NCBI RefSeq assembly: GCF_010119245.1
Contig: NZ_WNKG01000007.1
Coordinates: forward strand, 248,001-312,000
Reading direction: 5' to 3'
DNA length: 64,000 bases
Origin: Cyclobacterium salsum
GTDB lineage: Bacteria > Bacteroidota > Bacteroidia > Cytophagales > Cyclobacteriaceae
Part shown: positions 9,131 through 17,800 of the stretch, one piece after another
Layout of the letters: the number at the start of each line of letters is the position of its first letter
Position numbering within the stretch: position 1 is the stretch's first letter
Notes under the pieces: model-generated
Databases searched by the model: none
What the model saw: the letters and a program-made list of their open reading frames with translations, nothing else
Told to the model about the DNA's origin: nothing
Translations under genes and position numbers: made by a program

Positions 9131-11068
9131 TTACTCTAAGGCATAAGCCACTACATAATCCCCCAGCGGAGTACCCAGCTTGCCATGCCCCCCGGCTGAG
9201 ATCACAATATATTGTTTTCCATCCAACTGATAGGACATAGGCGATGATTGGCCCCCGGCGGGAAGTTGGTTCTGCCAGAGTAGCTCACCCGTTTCTGTAT
9301 CAAAGGCTCTGAAAAAACCATCTAGTGAAGCGGCTACAAAAGTTAGTCCACTAGCTGTGGTCAAGGCACCGCCGAAGTTAATTGAACCCCAATTCACTGC
9401 GTCTGGATAAGTTTGAGGGTCGTACATAAAACCCAGCGGCACTTCCCATTTGAGTTTACCCGAAATCATGTCAATGGCCAGTAAGGTCCCCCAGGGCGGT
9501 TTTGTCTGCATTTGCAGTCCTTTTTCGTTTCTCGCAAACAGGTAATCCCTTTTCAGCACATAGGGGGTGCCCTCCTGAAGTCCGGTTTCTGCCCTTATTA
9601 GGGCCTCATTTTTTCCTTCCTCTTCCTGAAGTTTTTCCCGGGGGATCAGGCGGACGACAGCTACCAGGCGGTTGATGTTGGTGATCAACAGGTTTCGTTC
9701 CGGATCGTAGGATACTCCTCCCCAATGCACTCCGCCGGCATTGGACGGGGCCACCATGGTACCTTGCAGGCTGGGAGGGGTGAAAGGCCCCTCATTGCGT
9801 AGGGAAGCCATACGCTTTTCTGCGATTTTCCTATCAGCTTCGGTCAATCCCCAGGCATCCGCTACACTAATTTGCTGCGGGCCAACCGGCAGGGGCAAAA
9901 CTGGAAACGGCTGGGTAGGATACGCTTGCTCCCCGGGCATCTTGCTTCGGGGAACAGGCCGTTCTTCCACCGGGAATAAAGGCTTACCGGTTTCTCTATG
10001 CAAGAGAAAAATATGCCCCATCTTGGTACCCACCGCCACAGCAGGCACCTTCAACCCATTTCTTTCTACATTAATTAGTGCTGGTTGGGCAGCGTTGTCG
10101 TAATCCCAGAGATCGTGGTGAACGGTCTGGAAATGCCACACCAGCTCACCCGTACTTGCCCGAAGGGCCACAATTGAATTGGCATATTCATTTTTCCCAA
10201 TGCGTTCTCCCCCATAGTAATCTGGACTGGGACTCGTGGTAGGGATAAACACCAGGTCCCTTGCTGGATCAACCGAAAGAATGGACCAGGCGTTGGCGGC
10301 TCCGGTCTGGGCTGTCTTTTTTCCTATCCAGGTAGCCCTTGCCGGATCTCCTGCCTTTCTGGGTATGGGGTCCCAGCTCCATTTCAACTTTCCAGTCATT
10401 ACATCATACGCCCTCACGACTCCTCGTTCATATTCCAGCCGCTGGTTATCTCCCATGGAAGAGCCGGTAATAAGGGTGTTACCAATGATTGCAGGAGGTG
10501 AGGTTACGCTGATGGGGCCGATACCCTTTCGCAGGTCAATGGAGCCATTTTTGCCGAAATCAGAAATGGGCTTGCCAGTAGCTGCCGATAAGGCAATCAA
10601 TCGGCCATCGATGGTTGCCAGATAGATTCTCCGTTCCAAATTATTTGCTATTACATCTGGTCCCGGCCAGGTAGATACCCCCCGGGAAGTGATTTCTGAA
10701 TAATCGCCTTTCAGGTTCACTTCCGGATCGAATGTCCACTTTTCGGCACCGGTCGCGGCATCCAGTGCAATGACCCTATTGCTGGGGGTACTCAGGTACA
10801 AAACCCCCTCCACCATTAGGGGAGTGGCTTCAAAAGCGGCTTTTTCTGCCGCATCATTATTCCGGTAGTGTTCCAGTTCACCGGTACGGTAGGTCCAGGC
10901 CACCTTCAGCTGGTTGACATTTTCGGGGGTTATCCGGGACAGGGCTGCATGCCGCATGCCTCCCGGATCCCCTCCATATGCTGGCCATTCCCGGTCATTT
11001 CCCTGTCCAAAAACAGCATCAGGCTGAGTAAGGGAAAGCAATATTACCAGGCATCCAATTGTCTTCAT
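9131..11068 (-). CDS. PQQ-dependent dehydrogenase, membrane glucose dehydrogenase-like propeller
   Basis: Periplasmic quinoprotein predicted to oxidise a sugar or alcohol with pyrroloquinoline quinone. I choose the ATG at 11068 rather than the longer frame from 11122 because it gives a clean signal peptide (MKTIGCLVILLS... ending FGQ). The mature part is an eight-bladed propeller: WPAYGGDPGG opens it, and WHFQTVHHDLWDYD is the segment diagnostic of the Gcd-like branch. No N-terminal membrane domain and no cytochrome c CxxCH are seen, so electrons must go to a separate acceptor. No pqq synthesis genes are in the window. It stands alone on the minus strand between the two 189-bp repeat copies. 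Confidence 0.88.
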   Translation of the reverse strand: MKTIGCLVILLSLTQPDAVFGQGNDREWPAYGGDPGGMRHAALSRITPENVNQLKVAWTYRTGELEHYRNNDAAEKAAFEATPLMVEGVLYLSTPSNRVIALDAATGAEKWTFDPEVNLKGDYSEITSRGVSTWPGPDVIANNLERRIYLATIDGRLIALSAATGKPISDFGKNGSIDLRKGIGPISVTSPPAIIGNTLITGSSMGDNQRLEYERGVVRAYDVMTGKLKWSWDPIPRKAGDPARATWIGKKTAQTGAANAWSILSVDPARDLVFIPTTSPSPDYYGGERIGKNEYANSIVALRASTGELVWHFQTVHHDLWDYDNAAQPALINVERNGLKVPAVAVGTKMGHIFLLHRETGKPLFPVEERPVPRSKMPGEQAYPTQPFPVLPLPVGPQQISVADAWGLTEADRKIAEKRMASLRNEGPFTPPSLQGTMVAPSNAGGVHWGGVSYDPERNLLITNINRLVAVVRLIPREKLQEEEGKNEALIRAETGLQEGTPYVLKRDYLFARNEKGLQMQTKPPWGTLLAIDMISGKLKWEVPLGFMYDPQTYPDAVNWGSINFGGALTTASGLTFVAASLDGFFRAFDTETGELLWQNQLPAGGQSSPMSYQLDGKQYIVISAGGHGKLGTPLGDYVVAYALE

Positions 11069-11190
11069 GTAGTTTGGAATTACTTTCAACAACTTAATCA
11101 AGGAAAAATAATCATTTTCCATGATTTAAAACAATGACATAGCTTTATATTAAGCACTTACAAGTTAGATTCCAGTATCAAAAACCAGCG

Positions 11191-11379
11191 GGGACCAGTA
11201 GTAAAAAACGAATTCTTCTTTTTTGCTGGGCGAAGTTTGCAACTTCGCCCCTTTATTTTCGATGGTGTAAACGAATAACGTTTACAAAAAGGCCATTTGT
11301 GTTGGCTATACGGGTCCGTATTTAAAAGACGTAATTTAATTTGGTAAATTCCAAGAAAGCCGGCATTGAAAATGCCTAG
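11191..11379 (+). repeat. 189-bp intergenic element, copy 2
   Basis: Homologous to 8696-8884, including the GGGACCAGTAG that encodes the SusD C-terminus in copy 1, although no susD gene is present here. The GGCGAAGTT/AACTTCGCC palindrome is intact; the CATTTG inverted pair is decayed. The rest of the 11123-11568 gap shows no gene that I can support. Confidence 0.7.
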
Positions 11380-11568
11380 CTAATTTCAGTAAATGGGTGA
11401 AAATGGACAAATACAATGAGCACGAAGCAATAGTGCAATGCCTGAGAATGATCAGGTATGATAATTCACCCGTAAGTCTGTAGATGATTCAAGGATTCAA
11501 TTATAAAAACGGTAAAAGTTATAATTACCACATCAGTTTAATATGGATATATTTATTAAAGTTTTCCA

Positions 11569-11772
11569 CTACATGTAGTCCTTAAAATCTTCGATTGGCG
11601 CATCAAAATCATCAAGCATTTCAATTTTTCCCTTCCTGCTTCCAAAAACACGAACCTTTTTTTCATCCTCCATTTTTGCTTTAGTTAGAAGAAAATCCAC
11701 AAAATCCTGAACCTTCATTTTTAGGTTTTCAGGAAGAGAATTAATTTTGCTATGTAGGGTTGAATTATCCAT
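11569..11772 (-). CDS. DUF2281 / VapB-like antitoxin, without toxin
   Basis: A 67-residue protein with LPENLKMKVQDFVDFLL followed by a C-terminal FGSRKGKIEMLDDFDAPIEDFKDYM-like tail (residues about 43-67), the pattern of DUF2281 antitoxins. These normally precede a PIN-domain RNase whose activity they block. Downstream on the minus strand (below 11569) there is no PIN gene, only AT-rich sequence and the 189-bp element. A PIN C-terminal remnant does occur at 13721-13822 on the other strand. It is either an orphan or half of a broken pair. Confidence 0.78.
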   Translation of the reverse strand: MDNSTLHSKINSLPENLKMKVQDFVDFLLTKAKMEDEKKVRVFGSRKGKIEMLDDFDAPIEDFKDYM

Positions 11773-12020
11773 TTCTCTAATTTAACAATTTATTCTATAA
11801 AATTTAAGGAGCTAAATTCATTACGAAAATGAATAATCTTTCGTAACATTCTTAAAATGCTATATCCTGGCTGGGAATGTCAGGCGTGCGGATAATAGCG
11901 TGTACACATTCAGGTAGGGTAACCGATCTGTTGATCCCCTAAATAGCCACCCCAAATGGGAAAACGCTATTCCATAAAGGGCAAATAGAATTTTTGCCCG
12001 AAATTAAACTAATAATTTCT

Positions 12021-12050
12021 TTTGAATTTGGTATTTATTCTTTACTTTTA
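12021..12050 (+). promoter_or_regulatory. Candidate promoter of the propeller lipoprotein gene
   Basis: TTTG at 12021-12024, 18 bp, then TACTTTTA at 12043-12050, close to the Bacteroidota consensus (TTTG, 19-21 bp, TAnnTTTG). Its position inside the longest reading frame argues for the ATG at 12084. The gap 11780-11993 upstream shows no gene. Confidence 0.45.
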
Positions 12051-12083
12051 GTCATGTCCCTTTCGCTAAAAACACCCCAAGAG

Positions 12084-13223
12084 ATGAGCAAAAAGCTCAG
12101 CTATTTGACGATCTCAGTCGTTCTTGCTTTCCCCATTTTCATAGTAGCCTGTTCCGAATCCAACAAGCAAAGCAACAGCTCCGAGGAGCCGATCAGGTTG
12201 GATGATTACGAAAGCCTGGAAATTCAAGACTTGTCTATTGACCGGTGGGTTCCACTGGAAACGGTGGAGGAAAACCTGATGGGATTGGACTTGCGGGTCA
12301 AGTACAGTGATAGCCTGATTTTCGTAATGGATGAATCCACCAAAAAAGGAATCCATGTGTTTGATCGCTCCGGAAACTACCTGACCATGCTAGCGGAGGT
12401 AGGAGAAGGGCCTGGTATGCTACCATCCCTGGAGGACTTTGAACCAGTAAATGGAAATGAAATTCAGGTGCTGTCCACGGTAGGCGATAAAACCTCCGTT
12501 TACGAAGTCTCCATGAATGGGAGCCTTTCCAAGCGGTTTGAATTTCCCTACATCGCATTTTCCTTTGCCAGACTGGAAGAAAAGGGATTTTTGTTTTATG
12601 GAAGCTATAACCTTCCCTTTGTCACCCATCGGCTGATAGAAACGGACTCGGAGGGGAAGATCATCCGTCAATTTCTGGAAAACGATTACGAAAACCAGAT
12701 GTTGCCCATGACCGAGCGAAATTTTTATCCCTCAAATTCGGGCGTTTTATTGGTGGAATCCTTTAACCCTGAAATCTACCTGTTTCAGGGCGACACCCTG
12801 TCCCGGGTCCTTCGGGCCGATTTTGGTAACTATGCCCTGCCGGCTGCATTTTGGGAAATGGACATTATGGAAGGTTTCGGGATGATCAATGAGAAGGGCT
12901 TTGCCAATTTTGGTTCCATATACCAGCAGGATTCCCTGATGGTCGCAGATGTGCTGTTCCAAAAAGGAACCGAAGTGTTTAAGCAAGTGCTGATTCAACA
13001 AGGTGATAACAGGTATAAAGTCAGGGCGGACCGGGATGAAAAAAGTTTGTTTTATTTTCCCATTGGTATAGATCAGGAAAATCGCATACATTTCACCACC
13101 TACCGATCTATTTTAGAAGCCCATGTCCAACAATTTCCAGGTGCTTTTCCAATGGACCAACTTCCTAAGGAAGAGTACGATTATCCGGTCATTATCCAGG
13201 TCAGCGTAAAAGAACCCTCATGA
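12084..13223 (+). CDS. Six-bladed beta-propeller lipoprotein
   Basis: The start at 12084 gives a lipoprotein signal peptide with lipobox IVAC; upstream in-frame ATGs would bury it. The mature 360 residues match the Bacteroidota 6-bladed propeller family (PF17170-like): the opening RLDDYESLEIQDL and VPLETVEENLMG, then repeated blades with phrases such as IHVFDRSGNYL and GEGPGML. Function is unknown; such lipoproteins are usually envelope-exposed ligand binders. The stop overlaps the start of the next gene by 4 bp (ATGA), so the two are translationally coupled. Confidence 0.8.
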   Translation: MSKKLSYLTISVVLAFPIFIVACSESNKQSNSSEEPIRLDDYESLEIQDLSIDRWVPLETVEENLMGLDLRVKYSDSLIFVMDESTKKGIHVFDRSGNYLTMLAEVGEGPGMLPSLEDFEPVNGNEIQVLSTVGDKTSVYEVSMNGSLSKRFEFPYIAFSFARLEEKGFLFYGSYNLPFVTHRLIETDSEGKIIRQFLENDYENQMLPMTERNFYPSNSGVLLVESFNPEIYLFQGDTLSRVLRADFGNYALPAAFWEMDIMEGFGMINEKGFANFGSIYQQDSLMVADVLFQKGTEVFKQVLIQQGDNRYKVRADRDEKSLFYFPIGIDQENRIHFTTYRSILEAHVQQFPGAFPMDQLPKEEYDYPVIIQVSVKEPS

Positions 13224-13720
13224 AAAAATCAGTAATCCTAGGGTGTTTTATCACCTTCTGGCTAAGCCTTGCCTGCAGCCCTCGCTCAGAAAAAATGAGG
13301 TTACCTGTCGACCTGGAACTTGTAAACCAGGGTTCCGAACAGGACAGTGTTTGTATTTCCTGCTCACATCAGGTAGTGGTCTTTCATAATTTTGACAAAT
13401 CTTCCTTTTTTGTATTTTCGAGTACGTTTCGTTGGGCAGAATTCCGTGAAGAGTTTCCCGAAGTGGGCTTTTTATTCTACTTTTCCGGAAAGGATCGGAA
13501 CAAATTGGTTCATGAGTTAAAGGAGCTGGATTTTCCCTTTCCTGCATTTCACGATCCGGATTTTCGCTTTTACCATACAAATCGGTTGGACACTGTAACT
13601 GCCAAATATGATGTGCTGCATTCCTTTCATCTGAAAGAAGGCTATCCGATAAAACGGGCAGAAATCGGGATGGGGCAGCAGTTTATGGAAGAACTGGAGC
13701 TTGTTTTAGCAAAGAAATAA
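13220..13720 (+). CDS. Small lipoprotein partner of the propeller protein
   Basis: 166 residues with a lipoprotein signal peptide (lipobox SLAC at about residue 19). I do not recognise a named family with certainty. The middle reads CISCSHQVVVFHNF and then a FLFYFSGKDRN strand-like stretch and HDPDFRFY, which is compatible with a thioredoxin-like or peroxiredoxin-like fold. CISC could be a redox CxxC, but its position before the first core strand is unusual. Genes of this kind often accompany six-bladed propeller lipoproteins in Bacteroidota. It overlaps the propeller gene by 4 bp, and its stop codon is directly followed, in frame, by a PIN-toxin remnant. Confidence 0.6.
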   Translation: MKKSVILGCFITFWLSLACSPRSEKMRLPVDLELVNQGSEQDSVCISCSHQVVVFHNFDKSSFFVFSSTFRWAEFREEFPEVGFLFYFSGKDRNKLVHELKELDFPFPAFHDPDFRFYHTNRLDTVTAKYDVLHSFHLKEGYPIKRAEIGMGQQFMEELELVLAKK

Positions 13721-13822
13721 GCCAGACTGATTATTGCGCAAGCCAGGAGTGAGGAATTGTATTTAATATCTGGTGATGGAATGTTTAAAAACTATCCGGT
13801 AAATGTACTATGGAATGAGTAA
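13721..13822 (+). pseudogene. C-terminal remnant of a PIN-domain (VapC-like) toxin
   Basis: Thirty-three codons and a stop read ARLIIAQARSEELYLISGDG, then a short tail ending in VLWNE. This matches the C-terminal end of PIN RNases (typically DRLLIAQA...LISxDxxF...VLW). The Asp expected at the start of the motif is absent or lies at the breakpoint. No N-terminal part exists; the fragment begins exactly after the stop of the preceding lipoprotein gene and shares its frame. Confidence 0.65.
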
Positions 13823-13918
13823 ATTTATGTAAAACGCTAAAATTCAGCAAAAAAGGTAGTGGGTATTGACAAAAAAAGGAAGTAAATGGCCTTGATTTGG
13901 GTCAAATTTAGGTTTCAT

Positions 13919-14632
13919 TTAAGACCCGCCAATCAAAAATACCGCCGGTATCTTGTGCAGGTCCGGTCTTTCCTTCCGCCAGTCGGCCACCTTTTTGGTA
14001 CGAATGGACTCCCCTTCTCCGGTAAGTTCACTGGCAATACAAAGCTCGGTGCGCCCATCCAGTTGCTCCAGCAAATCTTCCAGCAAGCGGTTATTTCTAA
14101 ATGGCGTTTCCATAAATAGCTGGGTAACCTTTTGCTGCAAGGCCGTCTTTTCCAATTCCTTGATAGCCTCAATGCGGGCTTTCCGATCGATGGGCAAATA
14201 GCCACTGAAGGTGAAGGCTTGTCCATTAAAGCCGGAACCCATCAGGGCCAGAAACATGGACGAGGGTCCCGGCAAGGGGACCACCTGTATGCCCAGACGG
14301 TGCGCCCAGGCTACGGCTTTGGCCCCGGGATCGGCTATACCCGGGCAACCTGCTTCGGAGAGTATCCCCACATCTTGCCCATTTAGTGCCGGTTCCAGGA
14401 ACTTTCTTACCTGGGGGTCTGGAGTTTTTTTATCTAGCTTTTCCATCTGCACCTCCTCCAGATTGATGCCCAATTTCAGGCTGCTGATATACCTGCGGGC
14501 CGTTCGGAAGTCCTCCACCAGGTAATAGGAGGTGGCCGAAATTACGTTTTTGACAACAGGGGCCATGATGTCAGGACCGGTTTCAAGTACCAATACATTC
14601 GGTATCAGGTATAGTATTCCCTTTGCTTTCAT
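13919..14632 (-). CDS. RsmI-like tetrapyrrole-methylase-fold rRNA methyltransferase
   Basis: SAM-dependent methylase of the RsmI branch (2'-O-methylation of C1402 in 16S rRNA in E. coli). The start at 14632 gives MKAKGILYLIPNVLV; the longer frame to 14671 adds an unlikely leader. Recognisable motifs are VGILSEAGCPGIADPG, PLPGPSSM and FSGYLP. With about 237 residues it is shorter than E. coli RsmI (about 286) and lacks the C-terminal helical domain, as is common for the second Bacteroidota paralogue. The substrate may therefore differ. It is divergent from the DUF2905 gene, with barely 11 bp between starts. Confidence 0.82.
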   Translation of the reverse strand: MKAKGILYLIPNVLVLETGPDIMAPVVKNVISATSYYLVEDFRTARRYISSLKLGINLEEVQMEKLDKKTPDPQVRKFLEPALNGQDVGILSEAGCPGIADPGAKAVAWAHRLGIQVVPLPGPSSMFLALMGSGFNGQAFTFSGYLPIDRKARIEAIKELEKTALQQKVTQLFMETPFRNNRLLEDLLEQLDGRTELCIASELTGEGESIRTKKVADWRKERPDLHKIPAVFLIGGS

Positions 14633-14643
14633 TATTTTTGGGT

Positions 14644-14877
14644 ATGGAAAATGGAATGCCTTCGATTGCAAAAATACTGATTATTGTCGGACTGCTGCTA
14701 CTGCTCACCGGATTGCTGCTTTGGTACTTGCCCAAATTTCCCGGTTTCAAAGGCATCCCCGGAGACATGGTGTTCAAAAGGGAAAATTTTTCCTTTTATT
14801 TCCCCCTGGGCACCAGTATTCTGGTCAGCTTATTGTTGACCTTATTGCTTTATTTGTGGAGAAAATTCGGAGGATAA
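14644..14877 (+). CDS. DUF2905 membrane protein
   Basis: A 77-residue protein with two transmembrane helices separated by LPKFPGFKGIPGDMVFKREN and FSFYFPLGTSIL, which is the DUF2905 signature. Function unknown. Start choice: the ATG at 14644 is preferred; 14656 is also possible and would leave more room for a promoter shared with the divergent methylase gene. Confidence 0.82.
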   Translation: MENGMPSIAKILIIVGLLLLLTGLLLWYLPKFPGFKGIPGDMVFKRENFSFYFPLGTSILVSLLLTLLLYLWRKFGG

Positions 14878-15123
14878 TAGGTCAAGGAACAGTGTCTGCC
14901 AGATTGAATTAAATCTCTAAAAATGCCATTTTGCCGGTCTGGGAAAATTTACATCCCAGAAAATACCTTTCTCTTTTCCCTGCATTGGCACCTGGCATCT
15001 ACGTGGGCCGGGCGCAATTCCGATCTTACTGTCTTTTTTCGATGAACTTATGTTAACACTCCGGTTCAGATTGCTTCGCGGGGCTCGCAATGACGGGTTA
15101 GGTAGTCACTGAGAGAAATAAGG
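14878..15123. repeat. Gene-free stretch with a dispersed repeat
   Basis: No gene. The segment 15067-15097 (CAGATTGCTTCGC...GCTCGCAATGACG) recurs at 47957-47988 and as a half copy near 15551-15565. It is a short imperfect palindrome (GATTGCTTCGC with GCTCGCAATG). Upstream, a motif ending ATCTTACTG plus a T-run also recurs near 15675. Confidence 0.45.
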
Positions 15124-15423
15124 TTAAAAGCTATTATTCACAATCAGCATCAACAATACCAAATTGATTGCCAGTCTAAAAATACCTAAAAACACAGCCG
15201 TTTTTAAATGATCCACCAGATGCCTTTTTACCAGACTAATGTATAGAAGTACACTTACCAGCACCAGATTTAAAAGGGTAATGGTAATCAGGGAGTACTC
15301 ATACCATAAAGGCAGATCCAAGCGATAAAACACTCCATAAAGGATGTAGATGGCCAGGGTTAGCGTACTGCTACGAATGTTCCATTTCTTAAGCTGTTCC
15401 CTGCTTTTAATGAGGCCGTTCAT
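15124..15423 (-). CDS. Small three-helix membrane protein, unknown family
   Basis: Ninety-nine residues with three predicted transmembrane segments at about 20-37, 43-64 and 75-95, separated by short charged loops (KSREQLKKW at the N-terminus, SLVKRHLVDHLK in the second loop). I do not recognise a family. It stands alone between two repeat-bearing gaps. Reading-frame quality and hydrophobic pattern suggest a real gene. Confidence 0.55.
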   Translation of the reverse strand: MNGLIKSREQLKKWNIRSSTLTLAIYILYGVFYRLDLPLWYEYSLITITLLNLVLVSVLLYISLVKRHLVDHLKTAVFLGIFRLAINLVLLMLIVNNSF

Positions 15424-15700
15424 GGTTTTTTTTTTGCGAATATTTTAAATGTAACCAATCGATAAGGAATTAAAAAAATATTCGCCTGGAGGATTCCCAT
15501 ATATTACAAAAAGCGCTTTTTCATCCTGATTTCTGCGTTTTTAAAATGTTAATTCTCGCAATGACGGGATCCCTCATCAACGGTAGGTTGCGGTCTTAAA
15601 TAGTATAGCTTATTGAAGATAGCTGGCGCACCTGCGGCAGTCTGAACGGATACATAGGTGCATTTCCAATCTTACTGCTTTTTTTTAATGGCGAGATGGC
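15424..15700. repeat. Gene-free stretch with degraded dispersed repeats
   Basis: No gene seen. It holds TTCTCGCAATGACGGG near 15551 (partner of 15067-15097) and GGCGCACCTGCGGCAGTCTG near 15625, which resembles GGCACGTGCGGCAGACTG near 47870. Confidence 0.4.
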
Positions 15701-16462
15701 CTACGCGTCAAGAAAGGCCTTCAAAGTAGCTACTACCGCCTCCGGTTGTTCTGCATGAAGCCAATGACCGGCATCTTTGAGGTGGATAATGTGATTGTCA
15801 GGGAAAAGCGTTTCTATCGCTTCCTTGTCGCTGCTTTTGATGTAATCCGAATTGGCCCCGCCCATAAACAGGACCGGCTTTTCAAAAGGTTTGTCCGATT
15901 CGATGGCTTCTCCCACATTTTCTATCTTTTCAGTGATCACCGGCAGGTTTATCTTCCAGGCAAATTTACCCTCGGTTCGGGTCAGGTTTTTCAGTAGAAA
16001 CTGGCGGATGCCTTTTTCATCAATGTATTCGGCCAATTGTTCTTCTGCCGCCTTTCGGGAGTCGGTGGTATCCAGGTCCACAGCGTTTAGTGCTTCCAGA
16101 ATATGCTGGTGGTGAACGGGATAGGGCCTGGGAGCAATGTCGGCCACTATCAATTTCTCTACCCTTTCCGGGTACATCAGTGCCAGTTTCATAGCCGCTT
16201 TTCCTCCCATGGAGTGGCCCAGCAGGTACACGCTATCCAATCCCTCTGCATCCAGTAATTCCTTGAGATCCTCCGCCATTACCTGGTAATTCCATTCATC
16301 GGAGTGGGGAGAGTCGCCGTGGTTGCGGAGATCAATGAGGTACAGGGTATAGTTTTCCTCCAGGTTTTTGGCGATCCCCAGCCAATTGTCCGCAGAGCCA
16401 AATAATCCGTGGAGGATGAGAAAGGGTTTGCCTTTGCCGCTTTTTTTAAAATTGAGTTTCAT
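15701..16462 (-). CDS. Alpha/beta-fold esterase, YbfF-like
   Basis: Cytoplasmic hydrolase of 253 residues without signal peptide. LHGLFGSADNW holds the oxyanion-hole region, DLRNHGDS is the usual loop, GHSMGG carries the nucleophile Ser at about 84, and DAGHWLHAEQPE has the catalytic His. This set is close to E. coli YbfF, an esterase acting on short acyl thioesters and esters. It ends 6 bp downstream of pdxJ in a two-gene minus-strand unit. The substrate is not known. Confidence 0.85.
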   Translation of the reverse strand: MKLNFKKSGKGKPFLILHGLFGSADNWLGIAKNLEENYTLYLIDLRNHGDSPHSDEWNYQVMAEDLKELLDAEGLDSVYLLGHSMGGKAAMKLALMYPERVEKLIVADIAPRPYPVHHQHILEALNAVDLDTTDSRKAAEEQLAEYIDEKGIRQFLLKNLTRTEGKFAWKINLPVITEKIENVGEAIESDKPFEKPVLFMGGANSDYIKSSDKEAIETLFPDNHIIHLKDAGHWLHAEQPEAVVATLKAFLDA

Positions 16463-16468
16463 GAATCG

Positions 16469-17191
16469 CTAGTTTTCGGTTTCCAGTTGTCTCCTGTACA
16501 GTTGAATGGTGTTTTCCATGCCGTAGTAAAGGGCATCGCAGACCAGGGCATGGCCAATGGACACCTCGTCCAGGTAGGGAATGCTTTCCTTTAGAAATTT
16601 CAGGTTATGCAGGTCCAAATCATGTCCGGCATTTAGTCCCAGGCCGAGTTCACGTGCCAGCTTAGCTACCTCTATGTACGGGGCCACTGCTTTGTCCCTG
16701 TCCTGAGGATACCCGCTGGCATAGGGTTCGGTATACAACTCTACCCGGTCAGTACCAGTTGCTTTGGCCGCGTCAAAGTATTTGGTTTCCGGATTAATGA
16801 AAATGGAGGTCCTGATCCCGTATTCGTGCAATTCCGCGATGATATCTCGAAGCATTTCCTGGTGTTTGATCGTGTCCCAGCCGGTATTGGAAGTAATGGC
16901 TTCAGGGGGGTCGGGTACCAGGGTGGCCTGGGCCGGGCGGGCTTCCCGAATGATCTCCATATAACGTTGGTCGGGATAGCCCTCTATGTTAAATTCCGTC
17001 TGTATGCGGTCTTTCAGGGCCATTACATCGGTATATCGGATATGCCGCTCGTCCGGCCGTGGGTGCACGGTGATGCCCTGGGCACCGAATCGCTCTGCGT
17101 CCAGGGCTACTTTTACCAGGTCTGGATTATTGGCTCCCCGTGCATTCCTCAGGGTGGCAATTTTATTTATGTTGACACTTAATTTCGTCAT
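16469..17191 (-). CDS. pdxJ: Pyridoxine 5'-phosphate synthase
   Basis: Condenses 1-deoxyxylulose 5-phosphate with 3-amino-2-oxopropyl phosphate, the last step of DXP-dependent vitamin B6 synthesis. The protein begins [16 protein letters not shown] and contains [32 protein letters not shown] and LNAGHDLD, all family hallmarks of this TIM barrel. 240 residues, normal length. The only other B6 gene would be elsewhere. A good -7 element (TAATTTTG, 17207-17214, plus strand) lies in the divergent gap before yqeY. Confidence 0.96.
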   Translation of the reverse strand: MTKLSVNINKIATLRNARGANNPDLVKVALDAERFGAQGITVHPRPDERHIRYTDVMALKDRIQTEFNIEGYPDQRYMEIIREARPAQATLVPDPPEAITSNTGWDTIKHQEMLRDIIAELHEYGIRTSIFINPETKYFDAAKATGTDRVELYTEPYASGYPQDRDKAVAPYIEVAKLARELGLGLNAGHDLDLHNLKFLKESIPYLDEVSIGHALVCDALYYGMENTIQLYRRQLETEN

Positions 17192-17339
17192 GTTCCAAAT
17201 ATGCGTTAATTTTGCACTAAATTAAATATATTGCGTAAACAATGGTAATTGGGCCGAAGTTTAGGCGTTTGATTTTTTATTTCTGATCCGCATTCGGGTC
17301 GCTCGTCACAAGAGAAACCAAACTGAAAATTAGCATACC

Positions 17340-17792
17340 ATGAGTTTAAAAATCGACATCGAAAAAGAGATCAAACAAGCGATGCTGGCCCGGGACAAGG
17401 ACAGATTGCGGGCGCTGAGAGCCATTAAATCGCTGATTCTCCTGGAAGAAACCAAAGGGAGTGGGGACAAAGGCTTGTCCGAAGAGGACGAAGTACAGCT
17501 ATTGACCAAAGCCGCCAAACAGCGAAAAGATTCCTTAGAAATTTTTGAAAAGCAGGGTAGAGAAGACCTTGCCACTCTTGAAAATTCCGAACTGCAGGTC
17601 ATCCAGGAATTCCTTCCTCAGCAGTTATCGGAGGAAGAACTGGAGGTAGAATTAAAAACCATTCTCTCCGAAACCGGCGCGGAAGGGCCAAAAGACATGG
17701 GTAAGGTCATGGGAATAGCTACCAAGAAACTGGCTGGAAAGGCAGACGGAAAGCTCATCTCGCAAAAGGTCAAGGCCCTGCTTAATTCCTAA
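17340..17792 (+). CDS. GatB/YqeY-domain protein
   Basis: 150-residue all-helical protein of the YqeY family, related to the tail of GatB that touches the tRNA acceptor. Motifs: AMLARDKDRLRALRAIKS, then ELQVIQEFLPQQLSEEEL, and a C-terminal MGKVMGIATKKLAGKADGKL. The role is unproven, probably linked to amidotransferase or tRNA binding. It starts a five-gene plus-strand series; cvpA follows after 8 bp. Confidence 0.92.
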   Translation: MSLKIDIEKEIKQAMLARDKDRLRALRAIKSLILLEETKGSGDKGLSEEDEVQLLTKAAKQRKDSLEIFEKQGREDLATLENSELQVIQEFLPQQLSEEELEVELKTILSETGAEGPKDMGKVMGIATKKLAGKADGKLISQKVKALLNS

Positions 17793-17800
17793 TCCCGGCT

